From Gammaproteobacteria bacterium UBA1119 (lineage in GTDB: Bacteria > Pseudomonadota > Gammaproteobacteria > Pseudomonadales > Azotimanducaceae): a DNA stretch of 60,100 bases. Location of the stretch: NCBI GenBank assembly GCA_002313255.1, contig DCBA01000004.1, positions 1 to 60,100 on the forward strand, written 5' to 3'. The notes under the pieces are model-generated. The model saw only the letters and a list, made by a program, of their open reading frames with translations. It searched no databases and was not told the origin of the DNA. This document shows positions 18,949 through 29,576 of this stretch, piece after piece. Made by a program: the position numbers and the translations under genes. Position 1 is the stretch's first letter. Each line of letters begins with the position of its first letter.

Positions 18949-18969
18949 TTTAAACGTCCAGTGAAAAAA

Positions 18970-18992
18970 AGGCGCAGCAGTATAGGCACAGT
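18970..18992 (-). promoter_or_regulatory. Candidate promoter of the lptM-lysA operon
   Basis: On the minus strand a TATACT -10-like hexamer (plus-strand agtata near 18979-18984) lies about 35 nt upstream of the lptM ATG. It is preceded by an inverted repeat CACAG-N5-CTGTG where the -35 would be. No good -35 hexamer is seen. The palindrome may be an operator or the tail of argH transcription. Confidence 0.3.
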
Positions 18993-19023
18993 GGTGCTGT
19001 GTGGCGAATTCGGTCGAGAGTGA

Positions 19024-20406
19024 TCACAGTCTTTTTCTAGCGCTTTTGATGGCTGCCATTACGGCTTCTGGAGCTGTCCCGCCAAGGTGGTTGCGCGCGG
19101 CGATCGATCCTTCCAAAGTCAGGGAATCGAAAACGTCTGCATCGATGGCGTCAGAAAACTGCTGGAGTTGAGAAAGCTCGATTTCATGAAGGGCGAGTCC
19201 CTTCTCCGATGCGTGGGCAACTGCGTGCCCGACGATAGCATGGGCATCTCTAAAGGGGATGCCCTTTCGGACAAGGTAATCCGCTAAGTCCGTCGCCGTC
19301 GCGAAACCTTTTTCCGCGAATGCGCGCATATTGTCCACCCTAGGTGACATAGCGGCGATGATTTCGCCCATTGCGAAAAGGCAATCTCGAAGGGTATCGG
19401 CGGTATCAAAAAGGGCTTCTTTGTCTTCTTGGTTATCCCTGTTATACGCCAACGGCTGGCTTTTCATTAACACCATTAAGCTGGAAAGATTACCCAAGAC
19501 TCTGCCGGTTTTACCACGGACGAGTTCAGGGATGTCCGGGTTCTTTTTCTGCGGCATGATGCTCGATCCCGTGCAAAAACTGTCGGGTAGTTCAATGAAA
19601 TCAAACGCGGGCGAATTCCACGCCACGAGTTCTTCACACCAACGCGATAGGTGCAGCGACGTCATGCTCGCGATCGCAGCAAACTCGATTGCGAAATCAC
19701 GATCACTCACTGCGTCAAGCGAGTTCTGTGCGAGGCCCTCAAATCCAAGTTTCTTGGCGGTAAATTCGCGGTCAATCGGAAAACCGGTTCCTGCTAAAGC
19801 GGCGCTACCAAGGGGCGAGACGTTTACTCGATGACGACATTCTAAGAATCGCTCTCGATCCCGATGCAACATTTCGAACCAAGCCAATAGGTGGTGGCCG
19901 AAAGTGATTGGCTGAGCAACCTGCAGGTGCGTAAACCCAGGCATGATAGTGCTCGCGTGACGTTCAGCCGTATCCAATAGATGTCCAAGGATGACAGTTT
20001 GGTCGGCGGCGATCTGATCGATTTGATCACGGGTCCAAAGGCGCATATCCGTCGCGATTTGGTCGTTTCGCGAACGGCCGGTATGGAGCTTTTTCCCGGG
20101 CTCGCCGACGAGTTCGACCAGGCGAGCTTCGATGTTCATGTGCACATCTTCGAGGACGATCGACCATTCGAATTTCCCGGCCTCAATTTCCTCACGAATT
20201 TTATGCAATCCGTCAGTAATGACGCGGCATTCTGCATCAGTTAGAACGCCGATCTTCGAGAGCATCTCCGCATGAGCGGTCGAACCTAGAATGTCGTAAG
20301 CGTATAACCGACGGTCGAAATTGACCGACGCAGAAAAACGTTCCACGAATTTATTGGTGGGCTCTGAAAAACGTCCGCCCCATGGTTTGGTAGGGATTTT
20401 GGCCAT
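19024..20406 (-). CDS. argH: Argininosuccinate lyase
   Basis: Cleaves argininosuccinate to arginine and fumarate, the last step of arginine synthesis, in the cytoplasm as a homotetramer of the fumarase/aspartase superfamily. The signature [20 protein letters not shown] is complete, with the conserved N-terminal [20 protein letters not shown] and [16 protein letters not shown] block. Length of 460 residues is standard. It is divergent from hemC with a 277-nt gap, an arrangement also seen in Pseudomonas. A -10 box and palindrome lie upstream. Confidence 0.95.
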   Translation of the reverse strand: MAKIPTKPWGGRFSEPTNKFVERFSASVNFDRRLYAYDILGSTAHAEMLSKIGVLTDAECRVITDGLHKIREEIEAGKFEWSIVLEDVHMNIEARLVELVGEPGKKLHTGRSRNDQIATDMRLWTRDQIDQIAADQTVILGHLLDTAERHASTIMPGFTHLQVAQPITFGHHLLAWFEMLHRDRERFLECRHRVNVSPLGSAALAGTGFPIDREFTAKKLGFEGLAQNSLDAVSDRDFAIEFAAIASMTSLHLSRWCEELVAWNSPAFDFIELPDSFCTGSSIMPQKKNPDIPELVRGKTGRVLGNLSSLMVLMKSQPLAYNRDNQEDKEALFDTADTLRDCLFAMGEIIAAMSPRVDNMRAFAEKGFATATDLADYLVRKGIPFRDAHAIVGHAVAHASEKGLALHEIELSQLQQFSDAIDADVFDSLTLEGSIAARNHLGGTAPEAVMAAIKSARKRL

Positions 20407-20435
20407 TGCGTAAAGCGGGGCTGAGAAGAAGCGAG

Positions 20436-20456
20436 ATTATACCAACGTCCGGTTGG
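20436..20456 (-). promoter_or_regulatory. argH promoter -10 with abutting palindrome
   Basis: On the minus strand a perfect TATAAT hexamer (plus-strand 20436-20441) lies 30 nt upstream of the argH ATG. Directly upstream is the inverted repeat CCAAC-GTCCG-GTTGG (20442-20456), occupying the spacer region. No strong -35 is visible, which suggests activator or repressor control at the palindrome. It does not resemble an ArgR box. Confidence 0.45.
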
Positions 20457-20683
20457 CTAAGGTTTTTTCTCTTCGTTGACGAATTTACGTGGTTGGGCGA
20501 CGCCAAACGCGCGTCCAACGTGCGGGACACGATTTTTTTGGTCACCGCGTCCGGAAGCGCTTCGCAACAACGCGTGGTCGCTGTATCGTCGAGCAATCGA
20601 GCGAACTGCTTTGATGGCGGCTTCCTTTGGATGGGCGCACTGAGTGATCAATAAATGAGGCTGAACGGATACCTCCACGCGCG

Positions 20684-21586
20684 ATGAAGAAGATTCGTAT
20701 CGCAACGAGAAAAAGCGAGCTTGCGTTATGGCAGGCGAAGCACGTGGGGTCACTATTATCCCAAATCGATAATGAGTTAGACGTCGAAATCGTTGGTTAC
20801 ACCACCGAGGGCGATATTCGCCGGCACGAGCGTCTTCAAGACCTGGGCGGGAAAGGTCTTTTCACCCAAGAACTAGAGCACGGTTTGCTTGAGCAACGGG
20901 TTGATTTTGCCGTTCACAGCATGAAGGATGTTCCAGCAAATCTCGACGAATTGTTTGATGTAGTGGCGGCGGGTGAGAGGGCGGACGTGCGTGATGCGTT
21001 GGTTGGTGCCGATAGCATCCTAGCGTTACCGAAGGGTAGTCGAGTCGGGTCATCGAGCGGACGACGGACCGCACAACTGGTGAGACAGAATCGGGATTTG
21101 GACATTGTTCCTGTTCGAGGAAATGTTGGGACTCGGCTGGAAAAGCTTCGACGCGGTGAATTCGACGCTCTACTCCTAGCGTGCGCGGGACTCGACCGTC
21201 TCGGTCTCAGCTCGGAAGTAGGACAACGACTGGATGTCGACTTCTGCGTTCCTGCCGCTGGCCAAGGTGCATTGGCCGTTGAGTTTTTGAAGGAACGCAA
21301 AGACATTGCGGCAATCGCTGCTTCATTGTGCATCGATAGTGTCGCGATGGCGGTCGAATCGGAAAGGCTGGTAGTTAAGCGACTTGGCGCAGATTGCACC
21401 ACGCCACTTGGTGTTTATTGCCGACCACTCGACCCGGGTTACCACGTTACCGCGGTGCTTCTGACCGAGGCTGGTGACCGATGTTTGCGCGTCGAGAAAA
21501 AGGGTGAAGATGGTGCTGCTCTAGCCAAAGATGCTGCGGAAACATTGCTAGCTATGGGTGCACGCGAGTTAATTGACGTCGGATGA
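20684..21586 (+). CDS. hemC: Porphobilinogen deaminase (hydroxymethylbilane synthase)
   Basis: Polymerises four porphobilinogens into hydroxymethylbilane for haem synthesis, using a covalent dipyrromethane cofactor. The N-terminal block KKIRIATRKSELALWQAKHV, the active-site HSMKDVPA and the cofactor cysteine in KRLGADCTTPLGVY are all visible. Length is 300 residues. The ATG at 20684 fits the family N-terminus. Its stop overlaps hemD by 4 nt (ATGA), so the two are co-translated. Confidence 0.95.
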   Translation: MKKIRIATRKSELALWQAKHVGSLLSQIDNELDVEIVGYTTEGDIRRHERLQDLGGKGLFTQELEHGLLEQRVDFAVHSMKDVPANLDELFDVVAAGERADVRDALVGADSILALPKGSRVGSSSGRRTAQLVRQNRDLDIVPVRGNVGTRLEKLRRGEFDALLLACAGLDRLGLSSEVGQRLDVDFCVPAAGQGALAVEFLKERKDIAAIAASLCIDSVAMAVESERLVVKRLGADCTTPLGVYCRPLDPGYHVTAVLLTEAGDRCLRVEKKGEDGAALAKDAAETLLAMGARELIDVG

Positions 21587-22269
21587 CTTGCGTTTGGATC
21601 ACCCGCTCCGAGCCAGGCGCAACCCGCTTGGAGCGGGCGTTAACCGAGGCGGGGTTTGAATCGATAAACGCGCCTGTCTTGACAACCGAGATAGTGAAAG
21701 AAATGGCGCCGCCCGAAGAGTTCGATATCACCGTGTTTGTATCGGAGCATGCCGTGAAACACGCGATAGAACGAAAATGGAGTTCGGTTGGCCCTGTGGT
21801 GGCCGTTGGTCAGACGACCGCTGAGGCTCTTCGATCGATAGGGCTTGAGCCAGTTCAGGCCGCACAAGCCTCTTCCGAGGGGATTTTGGAACTATTCGAG
21901 CAACAATACCCTGATGCAGGGAGTGCGCTCATAGTGGCGGGTGCGGATGGACGTACCGACTTGGCCCAATGGCTCACAGACAGAGGGGTTCGCGTGTGTA
22001 CATGGATCACGTACCGCCGCATTTTGCTCGAACCGGTTGTGGACGTTGGCGCATGCGATGTCATCGTCGCCTCAAGTGCCGAAGCGCTCTCGAGAATCGC
22101 TGAGTTATGTTTCAGGCAGGCGAATTTTAACGCGGGTCAATTGTCAGTTTTAGTACCTTCGGGTCGCGTCGCTGAAGTTGCGGCGTCTTTTGGTTTCAAG
22201 AATGTTGTTAATAGCAATGGTGCCGACCCTCGGACAGTCGTAGCGACTCTTAAAGATCGTCTACGTTGA
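21583..22269 (+). CDS. hemD: Uroporphyrinogen-III synthase
   Basis: Closes and inverts ring D of hydroxymethylbilane to give uroporphyrinogen III. The family is poorly conserved. The evidence is the N-terminal VWITRSEPGATRLERALTEAGF, the two-domain length (228 residues), the central DIVFVSEHAV-like strand (DITVFVSEHAV) and the domain-2 VIVASSAEALSRI. Position decides it: it follows hemC with a 4-nt overlap. It converges on rho with an 8-nt gap and no obvious intrinsic terminator. Confidence 0.9.
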   Translation: MTCVWITRSEPGATRLERALTEAGFESINAPVLTTEIVKEMAPPEEFDITVFVSEHAVKHAIERKWSSVGPVVAVGQTTAEALRSIGLEPVQAAQASSEGILELFEQQYPDAGSALIVAGADGRTDLAQWLTDRGVRVCTWITYRRILLEPVVDVGACDVIVASSAEALSRIAELCFRQANFNAGQLSVLVPSGRVAEVAASFGFKNVVNSNGADPRTVVATLKDRLR

Positions 22270-22277
22270 CCGAGGTT

Positions 22278-23540
22278 TTATCGCCCACCCTTCATCAACG
22301 AAAAGAATTCTTCGTTGGTCTTTGTGTCTTTCAGCTTATCGGTCATGAATTCGATCGCGGCGATATCGTCCATATCGTGCAGTAGCTTTCTTAGTATCCA
22401 TACACGTTGGAGCTCTTCTTCGCTCATGAGAAGTTCTTCTCGGCGTGTTCCTGAACGTCGAATGTTAATGGCGGGATAAACGCGTTTTTCCGCGATCTTC
22501 CGTTCGAGGTGAAGTTCCATGTTCCCTGTGCCTTTGAATTCTTCGTAGATGACCTCGTCCATCTTTGACCCTGTTTCCACAATCGCCGTTGCGACAATGG
22601 TTAGGCTTCCACCTTCTTCGAGATTCCGTGCGGCCCCGTAAAATCTCTTCGGTCTTTCGAGTGCGTGCGCGTCGACACCTCCCGTAAGGACTTTGCCCGA
22701 AGAAGGCACAATCGTGTTGTAAGCGCGGGCAAGTCGGGTAATCGAATCAAGCAGGATTACAACGTTTTTCTTGTGTTCGACTAGTCGCTTGGCTTTTTCG
22801 ATGACCATTTCAGCGACTTGGACATGGCGAGATGGCGGCTCGTCAAAGGTGCTGGCGACGACCTCACCCTGCACTAATCGTTGCATTTCTGTCACTTCTT
22901 CCGGACGTTCGTCGATCAAAAGCACAATCATGATGGCATCTGGGTCGTTGGACGTAATCGACTGCGCGATCGCCTGAAGCATCAGAGTTTTACCTGCTTT
23001 TGGCGGAGAAACGATAAGCGCTCGTTGTCCTTTGCCAATGGGTGCTATCAGATCGACGATTCGACCAGACAGATCCTCACTGCTGCCATTGCCGCGTTCG
23101 AGGGTAAAACGCTCTTCAGGAAAGAGCGGCGTCAAATTCTCAAAAAGGATCTGATGCTGCTTAGCATTGGGCTCGGAAAGGTTAATTTCGTCAACTTTGA
23201 GGAGAGCGAAGTATCGTTCGCCATCTTTAGGCGGCCGTATCTTTCCCGAGATACTATCGCCAGTACGCAAATTAAAACGCCGAATTTGGCTGTGAGAAAC
23301 GTAGATGTCGTCGGGACCTGCCAAATAGCTTGTATCGTGGGAGCGGAGAAAACCGAAGCCATCGGATAGTATTTCGAGGGTCCCGTTACCATAAATGTCG
23401 ACGCCACTTTGCGCTTGTTTGCGTAATATCGCGGCGATCACTTCCTGTTTACGTGACCGAGCTAGATTTTCAAGTCCCATTTCATGGGCCATTTCGACGA
23501 GCTCGGCGACGGGTTTTCTTTTCAAGTCTGTTAAGTTCAT
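22278..23540 (-). CDS. rho: Transcription termination factor Rho
   Basis: The hexameric RNA helicase that terminates transcription. The N-terminal Rho helix-loop [18 protein letters not shown], the RNA-binding cold-shock domain ([18 protein letters not shown]), the Walker A motif [13 protein letters not shown], Walker [16 protein letters not shown] and the R-loop/C-terminal [20 protein letters not shown] are all canonical. Length of 420 residues equals the E. coli protein to within one residue. It lies downstream of trxA on the same strand, the common gammaproteobacterial order, with a 283-nt leader that has no gene. Confidence 0.97.
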   Translation of the reverse strand: MNLTDLKRKPVAELVEMAHEMGLENLARSRKQEVIAAILRKQAQSGVDIYGNGTLEILSDGFGFLRSHDTSYLAGPDDIYVSHSQIRRFNLRTGDSISGKIRPPKDGERYFALLKVDEINLSEPNAKQHQILFENLTPLFPEERFTLERGNGSSEDLSGRIVDLIAPIGKGQRALIVSPPKAGKTLMLQAIAQSITSNDPDAIMIVLLIDERPEEVTEMQRLVQGEVVASTFDEPPSRHVQVAEMVIEKAKRLVEHKKNVVILLDSITRLARAYNTIVPSSGKVLTGGVDAHALERPKRFYGAARNLEEGGSLTIVATAIVETGSKMDEVIYEEFKGTGNMELHLERKIAEKRVYPAINIRRSGTRREELLMSEEELQRVWILRKLLHDMDDIAAIEFMTDKLKDTKTNEEFFSLMKGGR

Positions 23541-23823
23541 TTCACGTTATTCATCGGTGGTGTGTGTCGCGTACTCAGTGGTACGCATGGCTTCTCTTCC
23601 GGTCGGTTGCAAACATTTGCGGATACCAGTGGCACCGGAGAAAAAGGGATAGAGTCGATGGCTGAATTAGCCGCCAGCTCTCGAATGTACCACCGCGTTG
23701 ACGCCCGCGTCTAGCATTTTGAATGAGCTAGTCTGATCCAATAACGTCACGACAAGAACCTAATCCTGCCCTCGAAAGGCATCTTAGATTGAGTCCTAAT
23801 AGACTCCGTTTGCGATCGACTTA

Positions 23824-24150
23824 TTAGATGTTGCTGTCAAGAAACGCTGCAAGTTGTGATTTCGATAGCGCGCCAACTTTGGTTGCTTCGACCTGGCCAT
23901 CACGAAAAAGCATCAAGGTCGGAATTCCGCGTATGCCGTATTTAGGAGGTGTCCCTTCATTGGAATCTATATCAATCTTGCAGACTTTGAGCGTTTCAGA
24001 GTATTCACTGGCTATTTCTTCGAGGATCGGAGCGATCATTTTGCAGGGTCCACACCACTCGGCCCAATAGTCAACTAGTACAGGACCATCTGCCTCGAGC
24101 ACATCCGTGTCCCAGCTAGCATCGGTGACGTGGTGTATGTTGTTGCTCAT
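23824..24150 (-). CDS. trxA: Thioredoxin 1
   Basis: A cytoplasmic disulfide reductase of 108 residues serving ribonucleotide reductase, PAPS reductase and others. The active site is [13 protein letters not shown] with C33 and C36, and the cis-proline loop is [14 protein letters not shown] very good ribosome site (ggaggattga) precedes the ATG. It is divergent from hemB and is followed by rho. Confidence 0.95.
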   Translation of the reverse strand: MSNNIHHVTDASWDTDVLEADGPVLVDYWAEWCGPCKMIAPILEEIASEYSETLKVCKIDIDSNEGTPPKYGIRGIPTLMLFRDGQVEATKVGALSKSQLAAFLDSNI

Positions 24151-24169
24151 TCAATCCTCCATGTTCCAT

Positions 24170-24190
24170 GAGTCTCAATATAGCATTTGT
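24170..24190 (-). promoter_or_regulatory. Candidate trxA promoter (extended -10)
   Basis: On the minus strand an extended -10, TGCTATATT (hexamer on plus 24177-24182), lies about 27 nt upstream of the trxA start. The -35 is poor (TTCTTT at 17-nt spacing), as is usual where a TGn extension is present. Confidence 0.4.
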
Positions 24191-24317
24191 GATCATGTTA
24201 AAGAATGCGATAACGAACAGAAGCGGCGGACAGTAGCTCTTTATTTATTTACTCGGATACGGACGGATATCGATCCACACCAAAGACGCCTTAGGACCTC
24301 GTCCAATAAAGCGCTGA

Positions 24318-25370
<1,053 letters not shown>

Positions 25371-25458
25371 CTCCTCTGAGGCTTTGGCGAAATCGGTCTC
25401 AGCGTGAGCGTTTTATTTGTCGGTTCAAGCGTTTTCTATCGTCATTGAATATGTCGCG

Positions 25459-26139
25459 ATGAAAAAGTCGGTTCTCGCGGCCCTCTTGCTGGTACTTATT
25501 ATTTCCATCGTGGTCTTCGACGTAACGGAATACGTGACGCTTTCGTACTTTCAAACTGTAAGAACGGATTTGGTCTTAGAGGTTGAAGTAGCCCCTTGGA
25601 CTTTTCGTGCGGGGTTTTTTCTGGTCTATATTGTCGTCACGGCGCTTTCGATACCGGGTGCGACGGTCATGACGCTCGCTGCAGGAGCGTTATTTGGATT
25701 TAAATGGGGACTATTTCTGGTTTCCTTCGCGAGCTCAATCGGAGCAACGTTTGCCTTTGTGATCGCCCGATTTTTCTTGGGCGATTGGATCCAAAAACGA
25801 TTCGCGGACCAACTGATTCGTGTGAATGAAGGTGTTGAACGTGAGGGTAACTATTATTTGTTTGGTTTGCGCATGGTACCGCTGGTTCCCTTTTTCGCCG
25901 TAAATAGCGTTATGGGACTAACCAGGATGCGACTAATACCTTTCTACGTTGTCAGTCAGATTGGTATGTTGGCTGGCACAGGCGTGTATGTATTTGCGGG
26001 ATCCAGTATCGGAAATCTGAACTCGGTCGCGGATATACTTAACCCCGGCCTCATCACGGCGTTCGCGTTGGTTGGGCTATTTCCCTTTGGAGCCCGAAAA
26101 TTCCTGGATTGGCTCGGCGCTAAAAGGATGTCACGGTGA
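25459..26139 (+). CDS. TVP38/TMEM64 (VTT domain) membrane protein
   Basis: An inner-membrane protein of the SNARE-associated/VTT (DedA-related) superfamily, about 226 residues with five to six hydrophobic segments. The N-terminal segment is MKKSVLAALLLVLIISIVVF. The core motif is GATVMTLAAGALFGFKWG followed by FASSIGATFAFVIARFFLGD, and a second re-entrant region is VNSVMGLTRMRLIPFYVVS. Members are lipid scramblase-like, with no firmly assigned bacterial role. The ATG at 25459 is preferred to a TTG at 25417 because it gives a clean membrane start. Its last 4 nt overlap the flavoprotein gene, a pairing that recurs in bacteria and suggests a joint function. Confidence 0.82.
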   Translation: MKKSVLAALLLVLIISIVVFDVTEYVTLSYFQTVRTDLVLEVEVAPWTFRAGFFLVYIVVTALSIPGATVMTLAAGALFGFKWGLFLVSFASSIGATFAFVIARFFLGDWIQKRFADQLIRVNEGVEREGNYYLFGLRMVPLVPFFAVNSVMGLTRMRLIPFYVVSQIGMLAGTGVYVFAGSSIGNLNSVADILNPGLITAFALVGLFPFGARKFLDWLGAKRMSR

Positions 26140-27563
26140 GTCGCTACGACCACAATTTAGTCGTAGTCGGGGCGGGTTCCGCCGGACTCGTGGCGGCACT
26201 AGTGGCGTCGACGGCGCGTGCCCGAGTAGTCCTTGTCGAGCGTGACAAGATGGGTGGCGATTGCCTCCATACTGGCTGCGTACCTTCGAAAGCTTTGATT
26301 GCATCGGCTAAGGCCGTGCATCAACTAAACGTCGCAACAAACTACGGGTTGCGTAATGTGCAGGGTAATGTTGATTTTAAAGCGGTGATGGCTAGGGTGC
26401 ACCGTGTCATCGCCTCCATTGCGCCGAAAGACTCTATCGCGCGCTATGAGTCGCTGGGAGTCACCTGCGTCCGCGGCCATGCGGAAATTCCCGATCCGCA
26501 TTGCGTTGTTGTAGACGGCGTCGGGTACAAAACCAAAAACATCGTCATAGCCACCGGCGCTGAACCGGTAGTCCTTCCGATACCAGGACTCGACGCAGAC
26601 GATTGCGTCACGTCAACGAATCTTTGGTCGATACAAGAACTACCTGGGCGGCTGGTTGTCGTAGGCGGTGGGCCTATCGGGTGTGAGCTTGCTCAGGCCT
26701 TCAATCGTCTAGGTAGCGACGTAACCCTCGTTGAAACCGAGGACCGGCTGCTTCCGCGTGAGGATGAAGAAGTCGGAACAATAATGGCGGATATCTTTCG
26801 GCGTGAGGGCGTCCGGGTCTTGACCGGTTATAGACCCGACCGATGCGTCGGAAAACGCCTTTCGGTCACGGGATCCATCTCCGTAGAGGAGCTTAATTTT
26901 GATCGCATTCTAATAGCTACAGGACGGCGGCCGCGAACGACGGGAATGGGTATCGAAAAACTGGGAATAAGAACCGAACCGAATGGCACTTTGGTCGTCG
27001 ATCGATACTTACGTACCACGGTCGACTCCGTATACGCGGCAGGCGATGTGGTGGGGCCATATCAGTTCACACATATGGCGGGACATCAGGCATGGATCGC
27101 CGCAGCCAACGCTTTGGCGAGGCCCTTTTGGCGGTATGCGCTAGACGAATCGGTGGTGCCATGGGCAACCTTCACGGATCCAGAGGTCGCGCGTGTGGGA
27201 TTGTCCGAAGAGCAAGCGCGAGCCTTGGGGCGCGATGTCGTTGTGACTCACTACGAATTGGACGACGTGGATCGAGCCCAGACTGAAGGGCAAACGGAAG
27301 GTTTCGTGAAGCTTATCACCGCGTGTGGCAGTGATCGTTTACTCGGAGCGCTCGTAGTCGGTCCAGAAGCGGGTGAAATTATCAGCGAATATGTGACAGC
27401 TATGACCCATGGATTGGGGTTGAGAAAAATCTTCTCGACGATCCACGTCTATCCGACGCGGATGGACGCTGCTAGATTGGCGGCGGGTACTTGGCGTCGT
27501 AAGAATATTTCGGAGAGGTTATTGGGTCTTTCGCAGCGTATGAACGATTACATGCGGCTATGA
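26136..27563 (+). CDS. FAD-dependent pyridine nucleotide-disulfide oxidoreductase, mercuric-reductase-like
   Basis: A class I flavoprotein disulfide reductase of 475 residues. FAD motif VVVGAGSAGLVAALVAS, redox pair C43/C48 in GGDCLHTGCVPSK, NAD(P) motif LVVVGGGPIGCELAQAF and second FAD motif SVYAAGDVVGPYQFTHMA are present. It lacks the metal-binding C-terminal Cys pair of true MerA and the lipoyl-enzyme context. The catalytic His-Glu dyad of the dimer-interface motif (usually HPTxxE) is here IHVYPTRMD, with Y439 at the His position and D444 at the Glu position. It starts with GTG and overlaps the TVP38 gene by 4 nt. The substrate is unknown; function with the membrane partner is likely. Confidence 0.82.
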   Translation: MSRYDHNLVVVGAGSAGLVAALVASTARARVVLVERDKMGGDCLHTGCVPSKALIASAKAVHQLNVATNYGLRNVQGNVDFKAVMARVHRVIASIAPKDSIARYESLGVTCVRGHAEIPDPHCVVVDGVGYKTKNIVIATGAEPVVLPIPGLDADDCVTSTNLWSIQELPGRLVVVGGGPIGCELAQAFNRLGSDVTLVETEDRLLPREDEEVGTIMADIFRREGVRVLTGYRPDRCVGKRLSVTGSISVEELNFDRILIATGRRPRTTGMGIEKLGIRTEPNGTLVVDRYLRTTVDSVYAAGDVVGPYQFTHMAGHQAWIAAANALARPFWRYALDESVVPWATFTDPEVARVGLSEEQARALGRDVVVTHYELDDVDRAQTEGQTEGFVKLITACGSDRLLGALVVGPEAGEIISEYVTAMTHGLGLRKIFSTIHVYPTRMDAARLAAGTWRRKNISERLLGLSQRMNDYMRL

Positions 27564-28136
27564 GAATTCAATCTTATCAGCGAGGCCGATATTCGTCCTG
27601 CAACGTTGGAGACCAAGGTCAAAGATCTCAAAAGTACCCAACAGACGGCCAACAACCAAAGAGCCGTATAGCGTTTCGAGAGTCTCAAGAGCCAGCGTGT
27701 CGGCGCGTTTTGGGCCGTGCCCGAATTCAACGAGCGTTATACTCAGGCGAGTGATCCACGCACTGAATTGAGCCCCGATTCTGGATTTGAAATTTTCGGC
27801 GACGGAACTTTGTGCAATCACAGCGAGTAGGCAGCTTCGCCGCCCTCCATTCGTATATGTCTCGAATCCTTCGAGTATTTGAGCGATGCGTTCAGCGGCG
27901 TCGTCGTTGGTGTCGAGAAACCGAAATACTCGCCGTTCTAATTCAACGATCGTCGCGAGCACTGCGGTTTCCAGCATTTCGTTCTTGCCACCTGGAAAGT
28001 GATGGTAAAGGCTAGCCTTTTGCAGACCGGTGGCTTGCGATAGCACAGCCATGGTTGTTCCTTCGTAACCATGAGATCTGAATACGTCGCAAAGGTGCCC
28101 TACGATTTCTTTCCTGACCAGGGTTGAGCGTGGCAC
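27558..28136 (-). CDS. TetR/AcrR family transcriptional regulator
   Basis: A 192-residue repressor with the TetR N-terminal helix-turn-helix (CDVFRSHGYEGTTMAVLSQA then TGLQKASLYHHFPGGK, residues about 15-55) and a helical ligand-binding C-terminal domain resembling the YxaF/LmrA-type group. It starts with GTG at 28136. It ends inside the last codons of the convergent flavoprotein gene (6-nt overlap). It is divergent from the luciferase-like oxidoreductase gene, with a perfect palindrome in between, so it probably represses itself and that neighbour. Confidence 0.87.
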   Translation of the reverse strand: MPRSTLVRKEIVGHLCDVFRSHGYEGTTMAVLSQATGLQKASLYHHFPGGKNEMLETAVLATIVELERRVFRFLDTNDDAAERIAQILEGFETYTNGGRRSCLLAVIAQSSVAENFKSRIGAQFSAWITRLSITLVEFGHGPKRADTLALETLETLYGSLVVGRLLGTFEIFDLGLQRCRTNIGLADKIEFS

Positions 28137-28154
28137 TGAAATCCTCAGATGAAA

Positions 28155-28164
28155 CGAACGTTCG
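28155..28164. promoter_or_regulatory. Probable TetR operator
   Basis: A perfect 10-bp palindrome CGAACGTTCG, 19-28 nt upstream of the TetR-family start codon in the divergent intergenic region. Short palindromes of this type are common TetR-family operators. The assignment rests on position and symmetry only. Confidence 0.5.
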
Positions 28165-28233
28165 GTAGTTTATCGAGTGATAACTCACCGTCCAACCAGG
28201 AAGCAATTTAGGTTTAGACCTTGAATTTGTTCG

Positions 28234-28257
28234 GTCGATCAGATTGACTAGATCGAC
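28234..28257. repeat. Inverted repeat upstream of the luciferase-like gene
   Basis: GTCGATC (28234-28240) and GATCGAC (28251-28257) form a perfect 7-bp inverted repeat with a 10-bp spacer, 26 nt before the ATG of the flavin monooxygenase. It is a different sequence from the CGAACGTTCG palindrome, so it may bind another regulator or form an mRNA leader hairpin. Confidence 0.4.
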
Positions 28258-28283
28258 GAACTAGGAAATATGGTCCGCCTACT

Positions 28284-29561
28284 ATGAAATTCGGTATTTT
28301 TTATGAGCATCAGTTGCCTCGGCCTTGGAATGAAGGAGATGAGCAGAAACTTTTTAACGATGCGTTAGACCAGGTCGAAGTAGCCGATCGGCTGGGAATC
28401 GACTACGCCTGGGAGGTGGAACATCATTTTCTGGAAGAATATTCGCATTCGTCTGCCCCCGAAGTATTCCTGGCAGCATGTTCCCAGCGAACCAAGAACA
28501 TTCGTTTGGGCCAGGGAATTCGCCAAGTAATCCCTCAATATAATCATCCAGCTCGTACGGCAGAAGTCGTGGCCACTCTCGATTTGGTGTCGAACGGTCG
28601 TATCGATTTTGGTACGGGCGAGTCGTCGGCGGAGCTAGAACTGGGGGGATTCAAAATTCCGGTTGCGGAGAAACGCAAGATCTATCTTGAATCGCTAGAA
28701 CAGGTTTGCAACATGCTCGCGATGGACCCTTATCCTGGATATCAAGGTCAGTATTTCGACATGCCTTGCCGCAATGTGGTACCGAAACCCGTTCAACGAC
28801 CGCACCCACCACTTTGGGTAGCTTGTTCTCAACGTGAAACAATACGGATGGCGGCCCGACTTGGTATCGGTGCGCTGACATTTGCATTCGTTGACCCGAT
28901 GGAGGCTCAAGAATGGGTCGATGAGTACTACGCTATTTTAAAGTCGGATGAGTGCATCCCGATCGGCCATGCTGTAAATCCGAATATTTGCATGGTCTCC
29001 AGCTTTTCTTGCCATCACGATCGTGAAACGGCGATTCAACGCGGTTTGGATGGTTTTGAATTCTTCGGTTTTGCGTTGGGTAGCCTGTATGCGTTTGGCG
29101 AACACAAACCGGGCAGAACTGACCTCTGGAAGCAATTTGAGGAAGTGAAGAAAGCGCGGGGGGATATGGCCGAAATGGATATAACCCAGGCACTCGCGGG
29201 CAGCCGAGGCGGCATAGGAACCCCCGACGATCTTCGCGAACACTTGCTGAAATTTGAGAAATGCGGTGTTGACCAAGTGACGTTCATTCAACAAGCAGGA
29301 CGCAATCAGCACGAACATATCTGTGAAGCGTTGGAGATCTTTGCCACAGAAGTGATGCCTGAATTCAAGGAACGCGAACCCGCGCGTGAACAAGCAAAAC
29401 TCGAGGAGTTGGCGCCTTATATTGAAGCCGCGATGGCTCGAAAGAAGGGCTTGCAAGAGCTTGCGGATGAGGAAATTCCAACCTTTATGTCATTGGGACG
29501 TAAAGTTTCGGAAGAAGCCAAGAACGAGAAATCGATTTACGAACGCCCAGCAGCGGGATAG
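28284..29561 (+). CDS. LLM-class flavin-dependent monooxygenase
   Basis: A bacterial-luciferase-like (F420/FMN) monooxygenase of 425 residues with the TIM-barrel start MKFGIFYEHQLPRPWNEGDE. It contains the family motifs YAWEVEHHFLEEYSHSSAP, RLGQGIRQVIPQYNHPAR and GRIDFGTGESSAE, and a C-terminal tail (about residues 360-425) that is highly charged and probably helical. These enzymes oxygenate aldehydes, alkanes, terpenoids or organosulfur compounds with reduced flavin. The substrate cannot be named. It is divergent from a TetR regulator and convergent with the ABC-F gene. Confidence 0.85.
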   Translation: MKFGIFYEHQLPRPWNEGDEQKLFNDALDQVEVADRLGIDYAWEVEHHFLEEYSHSSAPEVFLAACSQRTKNIRLGQGIRQVIPQYNHPARTAEVVATLDLVSNGRIDFGTGESSAELELGGFKIPVAEKRKIYLESLEQVCNMLAMDPYPGYQGQYFDMPCRNVVPKPVQRPHPPLWVACSQRETIRMAARLGIGALTFAFVDPMEAQEWVDEYYAILKSDECIPIGHAVNPNICMVSSFSCHHDRETAIQRGLDGFEFFGFALGSLYAFGEHKPGRTDLWKQFEEVKKARGDMAEMDITQALAGSRGGIGTPDDLREHLLKFEKCGVDQVTFIQQAGRNQHEHICEALEIFATEVMPEFKEREPAREQAKLEELAPYIEAAMARKKGLQELADEEIPTFMSLGRKVSEEAKNEKSIYERPAAG

Positions 29562-29576
29562 CGATCAGACGCAGAG

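Noticed and set aside
20406..20654. Plus-strand frame in the argH-hemC gap
   Set aside because: It covers the argH promoter and palindrome, has no ribosome site and resembles nothing known.
23541..23823. rho leader considered for a regulatory RNA
   Set aside because: Only a 5-bp GAGTC/GACTC stem was seen; rho leaders are often long, but nothing specific can be supported.
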